Assembly (NCBI RefSeq): GCF_900129655.1
Contig: NZ_FQWK01000001.1
Coordinates: 434,001 to 498,000, forward strand
Origin: Bacteroides clarus YIT 12056
Lineage (GTDB): Bacteria; Bacteroidota; Bacteroidia; Bacteroidales; Bacteroidaceae
DNA length: 64,000 nt
Reading direction: 5' to 3'
This document shows positions 8,621-17,044 of the stretch, in pieces. The translations under genes were made by a program, and so were the position numbers. The notes below the pieces were generated by a model. That model was not told where the DNA came from, searched no databases, and worked only from the letters and a program-made list of their open reading frames with translations. Within the stretch, counting starts at the first letter, position 1, and every line of letters starts with the position of its first letter.

Positions 8621-9697
8621 TTATAATTGCGTAGTACGGTCAATCAAGTAGAAATCGAGCAGGGTCATGGCGGCCATGGCTTCTACGATAGGCACGGCAC
8701 GGGGCAATACACAGGGGTCGTGGCGTCCGCGGGCTTTGAGTGTGGTGTCTATGCCGTTCATATTTACGGTATGCTGCTCCATGAGTACGGTGGCCACAGG
8801 CTTGAAAGCTACGCGGAAGTAGATGTCCTGTCCGTTACTGATGCCGCCTTGAATACCGCCGGAGTGGTTGGTATGCGTTTCGATGCGTCCGTTGTTATTA
8901 AAGAACACGTCGTTTTGTTCGGAACCTTTCATCTTCAAACCCTTGAATCCTTCGCCGTATTCAAATGCCTTTGCGGCATTGATACTGAGCATGCCGGCAG
9001 CAAGGGCTGATTGCAGTTTACCGTAAATGGGTTGTCCCAGTCCGATAGGGCATCCTTTGATTACGCAAGTCACCACGCCGCCAATGGTATCGCCTTCGCC
9101 TTTTATCTTGAAGATAAGCTCTTCCATTTCTTTCGCTTTCTCCGGGTCGGGGCAGCGTACCGGATTGGTTTCAATCAAGTCGAGATCGTAAGCGGTATAG
9201 TTTTCTTCCAGCTTGATGGGGCCTACCTGTGAAGTATATGCTGTGATGCGGATGCCAAGCTGTTTCAAAGCCAACTTGGCCAAAGCTCCCGCTACAACAC
9301 GCGAAATGGTCTCGCGCGCCGATGAACGTCCGCCGCCACGGTGGTCGCGTATTCCGTATTTTACATTATATGTATAGTCGGCGTGCGAGGGACGGTATAC
9401 TTCTTTCAGATTGTTATAATCGTTAGAGTGCTGGTTCTCGTTCCATACGATGAATCCGATGGGACATCCGGTAGATTTACCTTCGAAAATGCCGGATAGG
9501 AATTCTACTTTATCAGATTCTTTTCGTGAGGTAGTGATACGTGATTGTCCCGGACGGCGACGGTCGAGCTCCGATTGCACGAAGTCCATATCGATGGTAA
9601 TTCCTGCGGGGAATCCATCTATTACGCCGCCTATGCCTTTACCATGTGATTCTCCGAAACTGGTAAGACGGAGAATATTGCCGAATGAGTTGAACAT
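8621..9697 (-). CDS. aroC: Chorismate synthase
   Basis: AroC converts 5-enolpyruvylshikimate-3-phosphate to chorismate using reduced FMN, the last common step to aromatic amino acids, folate and quinones. The 358-residue protein has T-S-F-G-E-S-H-G at residues 12-19, R-R-P-G-Q-S in the first quarter, the G-G-R-S-S-A-R-E-T signature and a C-terminal RGRHDPC block, all at standard positions for full-length AroC. It is the first gene of the minus-strand operon that continues into the M20 peptidase, anmK and the Nudix gene. Confidence 0.97.
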   Translation of the reverse strand: MFNSFGNILRLTSFGESHGKGIGGVIDGFPAGITIDMDFVQSELDRRRPGQSRITTSRKESDKVEFLSGIFEGKSTGCPIGFIVWNENQHSNDYNNLKEVYRPSHADYTYNVKYGIRDHRGGGRSSARETISRVVAGALAKLALKQLGIRITAYTSQVGPIKLEENYTAYDLDLIETNPVRCPDPEKAKEMEELIFKIKGEGDTIGGVVTCVIKGCPIGLGQPIYGKLQSALAAGMLSINAAKAFEYGEGFKGLKMKGSEQNDVFFNNNGRIETHTNHSGGIQGGISNGQDIYFRVAFKPVATVLMEQHTVNMNGIDTTLKARGRHDPCVLPRAVPIVEAMAAMTLLDFYLIDRTTQL

Positions 9698-10068
9698 ATC
9701 AATTGCTTTAAGAGTTTATAATGAGGTTAATGCGCCAATTTGCCTTGCTATAAGAGGCTTTGACTTTTTAAAGGTAACAATTTTTTTTGTAAAACGTTTC
9801 AAAAATGACAATAAATCTTTTATTTTCGGGCTTTTGGTTACGCCGATTATCGGTTCAAAGCATGGATTCCGCCTTAAAATACATAGAAGTATTTAAGAAT
9901 GTGAAGAAACTTTATAATTGTTCCTATCTGAAAAAAGGAACATCTATTTTATAGAAAAGACCTTGTTTAAAGGTTTTAAAAACTGTTATTTTGTGCCCTT
10001 GATAAAAAAGAGAGTATTATGTATCCCCTAACTATATGGGGAATTTATTAACTAAACAAGTACTTAGT
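9698..10068. other. AT-rich divergent intergenic region
   Basis: About 370 bp separates the divergent aroC and lipoprotein starts. It is markedly AT-rich from about 9760. I see T- and A-tracts and a TATTATG block near 10015 that could be a weak -7 for the plus-strand gene, but no convincing -33 partner. No gene or long inverted repeat is evident. Confidence 0.5.
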
Positions 10069-11907
10069 ATGAAGAAAAATTTGTTTTATTTATTTGCATT
10101 GATCTGTTCAATGAGTTTGTTTACTGCTTGTAGTGACGATGATGATACACAGAATAATTCTAAAGTAATTGAAGAAGTTGCAGGTGACTACAAAGGTTTG
10201 ATGAATGTTTACTATGAGGAACCAGATGTAGAAATAGCTAAAGATATGCAACAGAAAATAACTATCAAGAAGTCTTCTGATACTTCAATTGGTTTGGAAC
10301 TGAAGAACTTTGTGATAACAATTGCAGGTACTCCACTCCCTATTGGAGATTTAGCTATTGATAATTGCCCTTTGAAAGTTGAAAGTAATAAATATTCATT
10401 TACTGGTAGTGCTAACTTGGATTTAATTGTTGGTAAGTGTGCGGTTTCTGTTGAAGGAGCGATCAATGGTGAAGATATTGAATTGATCATCAAGGTCAAT
10501 GTGGATAATGGTTCAATGAAAGTCCGTGTAGAATATAGGGGACACAAAATGACAGGTAGTGAAAGTTCGGAAGCTTTGATTAAAGAGTTTAAGTTTGATA
10601 GTGATATTATAGCTGAACAGCCAGTAATCAACGAAGATAATACTATAACTTTCAAGGTGGTTGAAACGGCAACAGCTGATGACTTAAAGACATTGAAGCC
10701 GATAATTACAATTTCTGAAAATGCAACAGTTTCTCCTGAACCGGAGATGGCGCAAGATTTTTCTGATAATAAGGTAGTGATTTATAAGGTTACTTCTGAA
10801 GATGGTACAACGGTAACAGAGTACAAGGTTTCTGCTCGAAAGAGTTCAGATGCTTTCATTGTGAACTTTGTTTTCGAGAATAATCCTTTTGTAGTAGAAC
10901 AACCAGTAATTAATGAGGATAATACGATTACTTTTAAGGTAAAAGCTTCTGCTACAGCTGATGATTTAAGGGCTTTAGTGCCTACAATTACTTATTCTCA
11001 TAAGGCAACGGTAGTTCCTAAGCCTGGTGTGGCGCAGGACTTTTCTGATAATAAAAAAGTTGTTTATACTGTTACTTCTGAGGATGGTACAGTTATAAAG
11101 GAGTATCAAGTTTTTATTTCAGGTACTGTGGAAAATAAAGTTGTATATGATTTTGAAAAGTGGGTTGCCGGGGTAGAAGGACAAGAGCCAGAAATGACTT
11201 TTTATGAACCAGAAGGATGGGCAAGTAGTAATACTGGAGCACATTTCTTGAAGGCTTTGCAACTTGCTGATAGTTATGTTATAATGCAAACTGATAATGC
11301 TCGTTCGGGTTCTGCTGCAGCAAAAATTCAGTCTATTGATACAAAAGGGAAGGATATGTATTTTGCCAAAGCTCCTAAAGTAACTACTGGTTCTTTATTT
11401 TTGGGAAAATTTATAACTGATACGGGGAATACTTTAAATAGTACGAAATTTGGTATCCCTTATGAAGAAAAACCTATATCTTTGCGAGGGTGGTATAAAT
11501 ATGTTCCTGGTGATGTATACTATATTGTGAATACCAAACCATATAAAGATAATTGTCATAATGCTGTAATAGACAATACTAAGATTGATGAATTTATGAT
11601 TAGTGTAGTTTTATATGAAACAACCACTTATGATGAAACTGACTGGTCTGATTGTTTAACTGGTACAGATGAAGTAGAAAATAATATTTATACTTCAAGT
11701 CGCATTGCTGCTATTGGACAATTGACTGGTGGTGCTCAATCTAGTTGGAAAAAGTTTGAGTTACCTTTGGAATGGAAAAAACTGTATGATGCCAATAAGA
11801 AATATCGTATGACTATTACTTGTTCTTCAAGTAAGGATGGTGACAAGTTTTGGGGTGCTCCGGGTAGTACATTAATTGTTGATGATTTTGAATTGGTAAG
11901 AGAGTAA
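10069..11907 (+). CDS. PCMD-type surface lipoprotein with tandem DUF5018-like repeats
   Basis: I place the start at the ATG at 10069, 11 codons inside the longest frame, because it gives a proper lipoprotein signal (MKKNLFYLF, lipobox F-T-A-C) followed by an Asp run. The N-terminal third looks calycin-like (VAGDYKGLMNV). Two near-identical repeats of about 80 residues follow (PVINEDNTITFKV then ATADDL, and later TSEDGT), of the DUF5018-like kind. The C-terminal part resembles the PCMD (putative carbohydrate metabolism) domain, with STKFGIPYEEKPISLRGWYK and a terminal GSTLIVDDFEL. It is probably a surface glycan-binding lipoprotein. Codons are strongly A/T-ending, unlike aroC beside it. Confidence 0.8.
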   Translation: MKKNLFYLFALICSMSLFTACSDDDDTQNNSKVIEEVAGDYKGLMNVYYEEPDVEIAKDMQQKITIKKSSDTSIGLELKNFVITIAGTPLPIGDLAIDNCPLKVESNKYSFTGSANLDLIVGKCAVSVEGAINGEDIELIIKVNVDNGSMKVRVEYRGHKMTGSESSEALIKEFKFDSDIIAEQPVINEDNTITFKVVETATADDLKTLKPIITISENATVSPEPEMAQDFSDNKVVIYKVTSEDGTTVTEYKVSARKSSDAFIVNFVFENNPFVVEQPVINEDNTITFKVKASATADDLRALVPTITYSHKATVVPKPGVAQDFSDNKKVVYTVTSEDGTVIKEYQVFISGTVENKVVYDFEKWVAGVEGQEPEMTFYEPEGWASSNTGAHFLKALQLADSYVIMQTDNARSGSAAAKIQSIDTKGKDMYFAKAPKVTTGSLFLGKFITDTGNTLNSTKFGIPYEEKPISLRGWYKYVPGDVYYIVNTKPYKDNCHNAVIDNTKIDEFMISVVLYETTTYDETDWSDCLTGTDEVENNIYTSSRIAAIGQLTGGAQSSWKKFELPLEWKKLYDANKKYRMTITCSSSKDGDKFWGAPGSTLIVDDFELVRE

Positions 11908-11944
11908 TCTGATTTTTTTCAGTAAAAGTAATTAAAGTGTTGAA

Positions 11945-11988
11945 AATAACCAGATGATGCAATACATCAGCTGGTTATTTTATTTTTC
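11945..11988 (+). terminator. Intrinsic terminator after the PCMD lipoprotein
   Basis: AATAACCAG and TGATG on the left pair with CATCA and CTGGTTATT on the right, with one A/G mismatch and a CAATA loop. A T-rich tract with TTTT and TTTTT follows (11978-11987). It lies 37 nt after the stop codon. Confidence 0.85.
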
Positions 11989-12490
11989 GCCCACTCATCA
12001 CCTAAATATATTAATTGGCGTTTTTCTAATTCTAATCTGTCTTTTCGTGTATGCCATGATATTTTAAGGTTATGGATATAAAAAAGAAGGAGTAAATTGT
12101 TTTTCCTTAATCTGGTTTGGAAATACATGTCATAACAATGGGATAAGTTTATGTTTTTCTCATAGCTCGCTATATATAATATGCTAAAAATATAGCAATT
12201 ATTAAGTGATTATAACCGTTACCAATTTAAATAGCCAATGCGAATTTTATCTTTTGAATAGGTGTATTAGAACTTGCGCTCTACTTTCTTACTTATATAA
12301 GGAGAAGCGATTCTTCACTTCGCCCTGAATGACAGAATAATCAATTAGTTTGATTTAGGATGATACAGAAAGTGACGACCAATATTGGGTCGTCACTGCT
12401 CATATACCTTGTCGTTACTCGATAACTGTTTTATCCTTAATGCATTGAGGTGAAAAGTGACGAGTGACGATAAAAATAAGAAATTCTTGT
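11989..12490. other. Non-coding region with AGTGACGA inverted/tandem repeats
   Basis: No gene is evident in these 500 bp. A perfect 10-bp inverted repeat, AGTGACGACC / GGTCGTCACT, occupies 12371-12380 and 12388-12397. The same AGTGACGA word recurs in tandem at 12456-12463 and 12463-12470, and imperfectly inverted at 12412-12419. This looks like a degraded member of the heptamer-repeat hairpins seen elsewhere in the window. No T-run follows the hairpin on either strand, so it is not an obvious intrinsic terminator for the outer-membrane gene ending at 12491. Confidence 0.6.
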
Positions 12491-13276
12491 TTAGAACGCA
12501 TATCCAAACCCTAAATTCAGATAAATGGGGTACATGTTAAACGTTATCGTATCAAAATCTTTCTGGAAGATATTATTCAGTCCCCATGTCAGGTCGGCAT
12601 GGACGGTAAGGTGTTTGAATGCTTTCCATTCTCCACCGAGTTGTAAGCCCCATTGGAATTTTCTTAAATCATTGGAGAAGTCATAAGTCGCAATACTTTC
12701 ACCTGTGAATTCCACTTTTGAACCTGTCTGGTCGGGAGTACGCAGATGTCCTTCGTAAACGTGTCCGGAGAAGTTACCTTCCAGCAGATAGGAGAAATAG
12801 GGACCGGCGGACAATATCCAGCGTTTGCTGATATGGTAGTTTGCCAGAATAGGAATCGTCAGATAAGAGTTCTTCACTTTGGTCTTGACACCGCCTGTCC
12901 AAAGACCTGCCAATTCTCCACCGTTGGTGTTGATGATTTTCATACCGTAGTTCTTTACGGTGGCTTCGGTAGTCATATTTTTATTCTCTAACCGCAGGCC
13001 TAATGTAAGTCCCCACTTCTTGTCTTTGTCAAACCACTTGGTGGCATTACCCTCGATGGCAATGGCTATACCCGGTGCGTAACTGTCTATTTTACGTATC
13101 TCTTTAGGCAGAGGGATGGGGGATGTACCGCCGATGTTGAATCCGGCCTTTATACCGTATTCCCAACCATGCAGATAGGAGTTGATAAGACTTTTGTTTC
13201 TTTCTTCTTGTGCCTGTACGCCGGTAACCATTGCCAGCAGAACGGCTATGATGCAAATAAAATGATACTTTTTCAT
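12491..13276 (-). CDS. Outer-membrane beta-barrel protein (PorT-like)
   Basis: The 261-residue protein has a signal peptide (MKKYHFICIIAVLLAMV, ending GVQAQ) followed by alternating amphipathic strands typical of small outer-membrane barrels: repeated aromatic-ended segments such as YGIKAGFNIGG, GLTLGLRLE, ILANYHI, WILSAGPYFSYLL and a terminal YLNLGFGYAF ending in Phe. It starts 8 nt after the PCMD lipoprotein stop, so the two form a lipoprotein-barrel operon, a frequent Bacteroides arrangement. Its ligand is unknown. Confidence 0.8.
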   Translation of the reverse strand: MKKYHFICIIAVLLAMVTGVQAQEERNKSLINSYLHGWEYGIKAGFNIGGTSPIPLPKEIRKIDSYAPGIAIAIEGNATKWFDKDKKWGLTLGLRLENKNMTTEATVKNYGMKIINTNGGELAGLWTGGVKTKVKNSYLTIPILANYHISKRWILSAGPYFSYLLEGNFSGHVYEGHLRTPDQTGSKVEFTGESIATYDFSNDLRKFQWGLQLGGEWKAFKHLTVHADLTWGLNNIFQKDFDTITFNMYPIYLNLGFGYAF

Positions 13277-13284
13277 ACTTTATA

Positions 13285-14424
13285 TTAGTTGTCTTGGCTT
13301 ATAAGTTCTAATTCGTCTACATACAATGTACTGCCAACAGCTCCTTTGAAGTAAGCGCCGTCTACACTGGAAGAAAGGACAATACTTAATTTGTATTTAC
13401 CATTCTGCAATTTGCCGGTATCGATACTTTTACCGTTTACCGCTTCAAAAGGCAAGTCGAATGCTGTCCATGTATCGGTTTCTTTAGCATCTGCTTCTTT
13501 GATACGGGCGATAGACACAAGTTTGCCGGAAGTCAAATCTAAGCTGTTACCGCCATCCAGCATGAAAGTGTTATCATCGGCTTCATATAGTATGGCATAA
13601 ATATCGAAACGGTCTTTTTTGTCTTTCTGGACGACGCCTTCATCGGTATAAATCTCTCCGGCTTTGAACTTATAGTAGCCTTTTAAAGATACGGGACGCT
13701 TATAATATTGTATACCGAATTTAGTGGCGCGTAACGGGTCTTTTAAAGCATTCGCCAGGTCGAAAGAACCGATAAACAGGTTCCCTGCCGCGATATACAT
13801 TTTCACCATGGCACCGAAACTGCCGGTGTCGCAGGTTGTCAGCTTTAATCCTTTGCCGCGATAGCCGTCGGTGATTTGCTGGGTAGGATAACCGGTACGG
13901 CCGTCGGCCATGCTGGTTAGCTTGAAACCGGGGTTGCCGCTTGACCATTGCAGAACGCGTGACACGCTGGTTGAAGTTCCGGGTTCGAACTCATAAAGAA
14001 TATCGTATTCGGTATTGTTCGATGGAAGTAATTCCTCAAAATGAAAAGAACCGGGAACCTCGGTCGGTATAATCTTTACGGTATAAGTAGAGTGCCATTC
14101 GCCGTCTTCGGAAGTTACGGTAAAGGTACGTGAGCGCGACTCGTTGCTGAAGTCATAGGTATTCATTATGTCGTCCGGATAATGTTGGTCTGCGCTGAGC
14201 GTCGCACCGGCAGGCAATGTAAACGACAGTTGTTGTTTCGATAAATTCGCTCCTTTGTGCACATATATATTTATTTCTTTCGAGTCACTGTTGATGTGAG
14301 CTAATTGTACATCCGCGCCCGTACAGGCATCAATGGCTGCTTCGGAGTTAAGCGCTTCATCCTGTATACAGGACGAGACGGCTAAGGCAAGCATGAGGGC
14401 AGTAGTCCACTTCTTAAAGTTCAT
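13285..14424 (-). CDS. PCMD-type surface lipoprotein
   Basis: The 379-residue lipoprotein has a signal with lipobox V-S-S-C at residues 16-19. An N-terminal Ig-like/DUF5018-like domain (about residues 40-120, ending in TVTSEDGEWHSTYTVKI) is followed by a PCMD domain with ATKFGIQYYKRPVSLKGYYK and a terminal GSTLYVDELEL. The latter closely parallels the end of the lipoprotein at 10069-11907, so the two are paralogues in opposite orientation flanking the barrel gene. It is the first gene of a two-gene operon with the outer-membrane barrel. A carbohydrate-binding role is a family-level inference only. Confidence 0.85.
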   Translation of the reverse strand: MNFKKWTTALMLALAVSSCIQDEALNSEAAIDACTGADVQLAHINSDSKEINIYVHKGANLSKQQLSFTLPAGATLSADQHYPDDIMNTYDFSNESRSRTFTVTSEDGEWHSTYTVKIIPTEVPGSFHFEELLPSNNTEYDILYEFEPGTSTSVSRVLQWSSGNPGFKLTSMADGRTGYPTQQITDGYRGKGLKLTTCDTGSFGAMVKMYIAAGNLFIGSFDLANALKDPLRATKFGIQYYKRPVSLKGYYKFKAGEIYTDEGVVQKDKKDRFDIYAILYEADDNTFMLDGGNSLDLTSGKLVSIARIKEADAKETDTWTAFDLPFEAVNGKSIDTGKLQNGKYKLSIVLSSSVDGAYFKGAVGSTLYVDELELISQDN

Positions 14425-14553
14425 ATACTTCTTTTTTGAAAGTTGATAATTTGATATAGTTTAGTGAGTTGCAAAAATACGCTATTATTTTGTAATAACA
14501 GATTCAAGATGAAAAAAGTGCGATAAAGTCTGTTATTTATTTGTTATTCCGTC

Positions 14554-14561
14554 TATCTTTG
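14554..14561 (+). promoter_or_regulatory. Probable -7 element of the cysteine-desulfidase-family gene
   Basis: TATCTTTG matches the -7 consensus and lies 32 nt before the ATG at 14594. No clear TTTG is present at the -33 distance. Confidence 0.5.
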
Positions 14562-14593
14562 CATAAATATCGAATAAAATATATGTCTATAAT

Positions 14594-15877
14594 ATGACTG
14601 AAACAGAAAGGAAACAGATTATTGCCTTGGTGCAGCGTGAAGTAGTTCCTGCCATTGGATGTACGGAACCTATCGCCGTTGCTTTATGTGTGGCAAAAGC
14701 AACCGAAACCTTGGGCGCAAAGCCGGAAAAGATAGAAGTCCTGTTGAGCGCCAATATCCTGAAAAACGCAATGGGTGTCGGGATTCCCGGTACGGGCATG
14801 ATCGGGTTACCTATTGCCGTAGCTTTGGGAGCGTTAATCGGTAAATCGGAATATCAACTGGAAGTGCTGAAAGACAGTAACCCTGATGCCGTGAACGAGG
14901 GAAAGCGGTTTATCGGTGAAAAGCGTATCAATATATCCCTGAAAGAGGATATTACGGAGAAACTCTATATCGAAGTCTGTTGCGAGGCAGCGGGAAACAA
15001 GGCTACCGCCATTATAGCCGGAGGTCATACCACCTTTATATATATAGCCCGTAACGATGATGTCTTTTTAAATAAGCAAAATACAAGTTGCGGAGAGACG
15101 GAAGAGCAAACCGTAGATTTGACCTTGAGAAAAGTGTACGACTTTGCCATGAATGCTCCATTGGACGAAATTCGTTTCATTCTCGAGACTGCCCGTTTGA
15201 ATAAAGCCGCTGCCGAACGGTCTTTCGACGGGAATTACGGTCACGGACTGGGCAGGATGCTGCGTGGTACTTATGAACATAAGATATTGGGTGATAGCGT
15301 GTTCTCCCATATCCTCTCGTATACGTCCGGTGCATGCGATGCCCGTATGGCAGGTGCCATGATACCGGTAATGAGTAATTCGGGAAGTGGAAATCAGGGT
15401 ATCTCCGCTACATTACCCGTTCTTGTCTATGCCGAGGAGAACGGTAAATCGGAAGAAGAACTGATTCGCGCCCTGATGCTTAGTCATCTGACCGTGATTT
15501 ATATCAAACAAAGTCTGGGACGCCTGTCCGCCCTGTGCGGTTGCGTGGTAGCTGCCACAGGCTCCAGTTGCGGTATTACCTGGCTGATGGGCGGTACTTA
15601 CGAACAGGTAGCCTTTGCTGTTCAGAATATGATTGCCAACCTTACCGGAATGATTTGTGACGGCGCCAAGCCCAGTTGCGCTTTGAAAGTAACTACCGGT
15701 GTTTCTACCGCCGTTCTTTCCGCCATCATGGCAATGGAAAATCGTTGTGTCACTTCCGTTGAAGGAATTATTGATGAAGATGTAGACCAAAGTATCCGTA
15801 ACCTGACAAAGATAGGTTCTAAAGGAATGGATGAAACGGATAGACTGGTACTGGAGATAATGACGAATAAAAATTGA
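14594..15877 (+). CDS. L-cysteine desulfidase family protein (UPF0597, CyuA/YhaM-like)
   Basis: The 427-residue cytoplasmic protein matches the UPF0597 family, which is related to the alpha domain of Fe-S L-serine dehydratase and includes enzymes that degrade L-cysteine to pyruvate, ammonia and sulfide. The N-terminus has the diagnostic G-C-T-E-P at residues 22-26. Further conserved blocks are SNSGSGNQGI, a SALCGCV segment and C-D-G-A-K-P-S-C-A near the C-terminus; these cysteines are candidate Fe-S ligands. It is a single-gene unit whose stop codon lies inside the left arm of a 34-bp inverted repeat shared with convergent slyD. The substrate (cysteine or serine) is not settled by sequence. 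Confidence 0.85.
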   Translation: MTETERKQIIALVQREVVPAIGCTEPIAVALCVAKATETLGAKPEKIEVLLSANILKNAMGVGIPGTGMIGLPIAVALGALIGKSEYQLEVLKDSNPDAVNEGKRFIGEKRINISLKEDITEKLYIEVCCEAAGNKATAIIAGGHTTFIYIARNDDVFLNKQNTSCGETEEQTVDLTLRKVYDFAMNAPLDEIRFILETARLNKAAAERSFDGNYGHGLGRMLRGTYEHKILGDSVFSHILSYTSGACDARMAGAMIPVMSNSGSGNQGISATLPVLVYAEENGKSEEELIRALMLSHLTVIYIKQSLGRLSALCGCVVAATGSSCGITWLMGGTYEQVAFAVQNMIANLTGMICDGAKPSCALKVTTGVSTAVLSAIMAMENRCVTSVEGIIDEDVDQSIRNLTKIGSKGMDETDRLVLEIMTNKN

Positions 15878-15962
15878 GAATTGAGAATTAAAAATTGAGA
15901 AATAAATGCTGCGCTATATGCTGCATAGTATTTCTCAATTTTTAATTCTCAATTCTCAATTT
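15871..15962. repeat. Perfect 34-bp inverted repeat built of GAGAATT-type heptamers
   Basis: Arms 15871-15904 and 15929-15962 are exact reverse complements, with a 24-nt loop. The left arm is made of repeated AATTGAG / AATTAAAA words. The repeat includes the stop codon of the upstream gene and ends 1 nt before the slyD stop, so it sits exactly between convergent genes. A bidirectional terminator is plausible, although GC content is low. It is one of several heptamer-based hairpins in this window. Confidence 0.9.
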
Positions 15963-15963
15963 A

Positions 15964-16542
15964 TCAATGGCAGCATCCGTCTCCACATTCATGGTCGCCG
16001 CATCCGCCGCCGCAGTCTCCACAGTCGCATCCGCCACTGCATCCGCCGCCACTCATCATGCGTGCCATTTCTGACAATTCATCGTTGGTAGCCGGACGGT
16101 TTTCTGTGATTTCACCTACAAAGTTCAAGTCGCAACCTGCCAAGGGGTGATTCATGTCCATTACTACTACATCGTCTTTTACTTCTACTACACTTCCGTT
16201 GATGCGTTGACCTTCTGAGGTCATCAAAGGAATTACAGCGCCTTCTACTACACGTTCGCTATCGAACTTACCTTCTATCTCGAAAATATTCTTCGGGAGA
16301 TCGATAACGTGCTCGTCGTCATATTCGCCGTAAGCCTCTTCGGCTTTGATTGTAAAGTCGAACTTGTCGCCTTTCTTCAAATCTTTCACTTGGTTCTCGA
16401 AAGACTCCAATGTCAGGCCTAAACCGGAGATGAATTGAAACGGATGTTCTGCAGGAGCTTCTTCTGTGAATTCTTTTTCTCCGTTTTCGATTGTGTACAA
16501 CTTATATGCTAAGGTGATGTACTTGTTTTCTACTGTTTCCAT
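15964..16542 (-). CDS. slyD: FKBP-type peptidyl-prolyl isomerase, SlyD family
   Basis: The 192-residue protein has the SlyD layout: an FKBP half-domain with LTLESFENQVKDLKKGDKF, an inserted IF chaperone domain, a DMNHPLAG motif (FKBP return), and a C-terminal metal-binding tail of Cys, His, Gly and Asp (about residues 165-192). The tail contains roughly ten Cys residues in CSGGC, CDCGDC and GCGDHECGDGCCH. SlyD folds proteins and in enterobacteria delivers nickel to hydrogenase; here a role in metal storage or hydrogenase maturation is only inferred. It is cytoplasmic and monocistronic. Confidence 0.93.
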   Translation of the reverse strand: METVENKYITLAYKLYTIENGEKEFTEEAPAEHPFQFISGLGLTLESFENQVKDLKKGDKFDFTIKAEEAYGEYDDEHVIDLPKNIFEIEGKFDSERVVEGAVIPLMTSEGQRINGSVVEVKDDVVVMDMNHPLAGCDLNFVGEITENRPATNDELSEMARMMSGGGCSGGCDCGDCGGGCGDHECGDGCCH

Positions 16543-16591
16543 TAATTTTGTTATTTCTATTGGTAAATACTGTTTTTGTCTTTACAGTGTG

Positions 16592-16599
16592 CAAAGATA
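16592..16599 (-). promoter_or_regulatory. Probable -7 element of slyD
   Basis: CAAAGATA on the plus strand reads TATCTTTG on the minus strand, 50 nt before the slyD ATG. No clear -33 TTTG accompanies it. Confidence 0.5.
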
Positions 16600-16790
16600 C
16601 GAATATTTTGCTTCGAGAGGGGGAAGCGTCCCGGTAATTTTCAGATTATTAAGTGCTTTGTAATTGATTAATACCTTCCTCTGAAAGCGTCCGAATGGTT
16701 TTATCTGAAACTAATAAGTGATAAAATAAGATTTTAAGGCACGGTTTCCTTACGATTATTCATGTTTATATCTTTTTTTTCTTCAATTTG

Positions 16791-16821
16791 TTTGGAGTTT
16801 ATAAAAAAGCACTTACCTTTG
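16791..16821 (+). promoter_or_regulatory. Promoter of the ilv operon
   Basis: TTTG at 16791-16794 and TACCTTTG at 16814-16821 are separated by 19 bp, an almost ideal Bacteroidetes promoter. Transcription would start near 16828, about 45 nt before the leader peptide ATG. Confidence 0.85.
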
Positions 16822-16873
16822 CAGCATATTTATATGAAATAACAAATAAAAGAACAATAAAGATACTTTAGTT

Positions 16874-16948
16874 ATGAATTTGCATACATCTATTAACCTG
16901 GCAGTCCTGCATATTATTCGCGTCGTGGTGGTGGCATCAAGAGCGTGA
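16874..16948 (+). CDS. ilv operon leader peptide (24 aa)
   Basis: This short frame starts with ATG at 16874 and stops with TGA at 16946-16948. Its 24 residues include four Val in a row (H-I-I-R-V-V-V-V-A), three Leu and three Ile, so 10 of 24 are branched-chain amino acids, the three end products of the downstream pathway. The regulatory Val codons (GTC GTG GTG GTG, 16922-16933) come just before the attenuator. The stop codon overlaps the first bases of the antiterminator strand. Leader peptides of this kind control ilv operons in enterobacteria by ribosome stalling. The call rests on composition, position and the paired RNA structures. Confidence 0.88.
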   Translation: MNLHTSINLAVLHIIRVVVVASRA

Positions 16949-17002
16949 GAAAGGTTGTGTATGTATTCGTACGGTAAAGATATTTATAATAAGCCTTTCT
17001 CA
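16946..17002 (+). promoter_or_regulatory. Predicted antiterminator hairpin of the ilv attenuator
   Basis: TGAGAAAGG at 16946-16954 is the same sequence as the start of the terminator right arm (17009-17017). It can therefore pair perfectly with CCTTTCTCA at 16994-17002 and prevent the terminator from forming. A ribosome on the leader stop codon would cover 16946-16954 and favour termination. A ribosome stalled on the Val codons about 13 nt upstream would leave the segment free. Confidence 0.75.
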
Positions 17003-17024
17003 TTATGGTGAGAAAGGCTTTTTT
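16991..17024 (+). terminator. Attenuator terminator upstream of ilvD
   Basis: A 12-bp perfect stem, AAGCCTTTCTCA (16991-17002) with TGAGAAAGGCTT (17009-17020), has a 6-nt loop and a T-run ending at 17024. It lies 20 nt before the ilvD ATG and after the leader peptide, so it would terminate before the structural genes unless the antiterminator forms. Confidence 0.92.
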
Positions 17025-17044
17025 CATAAAAGGAGACAGATAAG

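Noticed and set aside
12300-12345. Sequence like CGATTCTTCACTTCGCCCTGAATGA as a mobile element end
   Set aside because: It resembles a common dispersed intergenic word, but I see no inverted repeats, target duplication or transposase around it.
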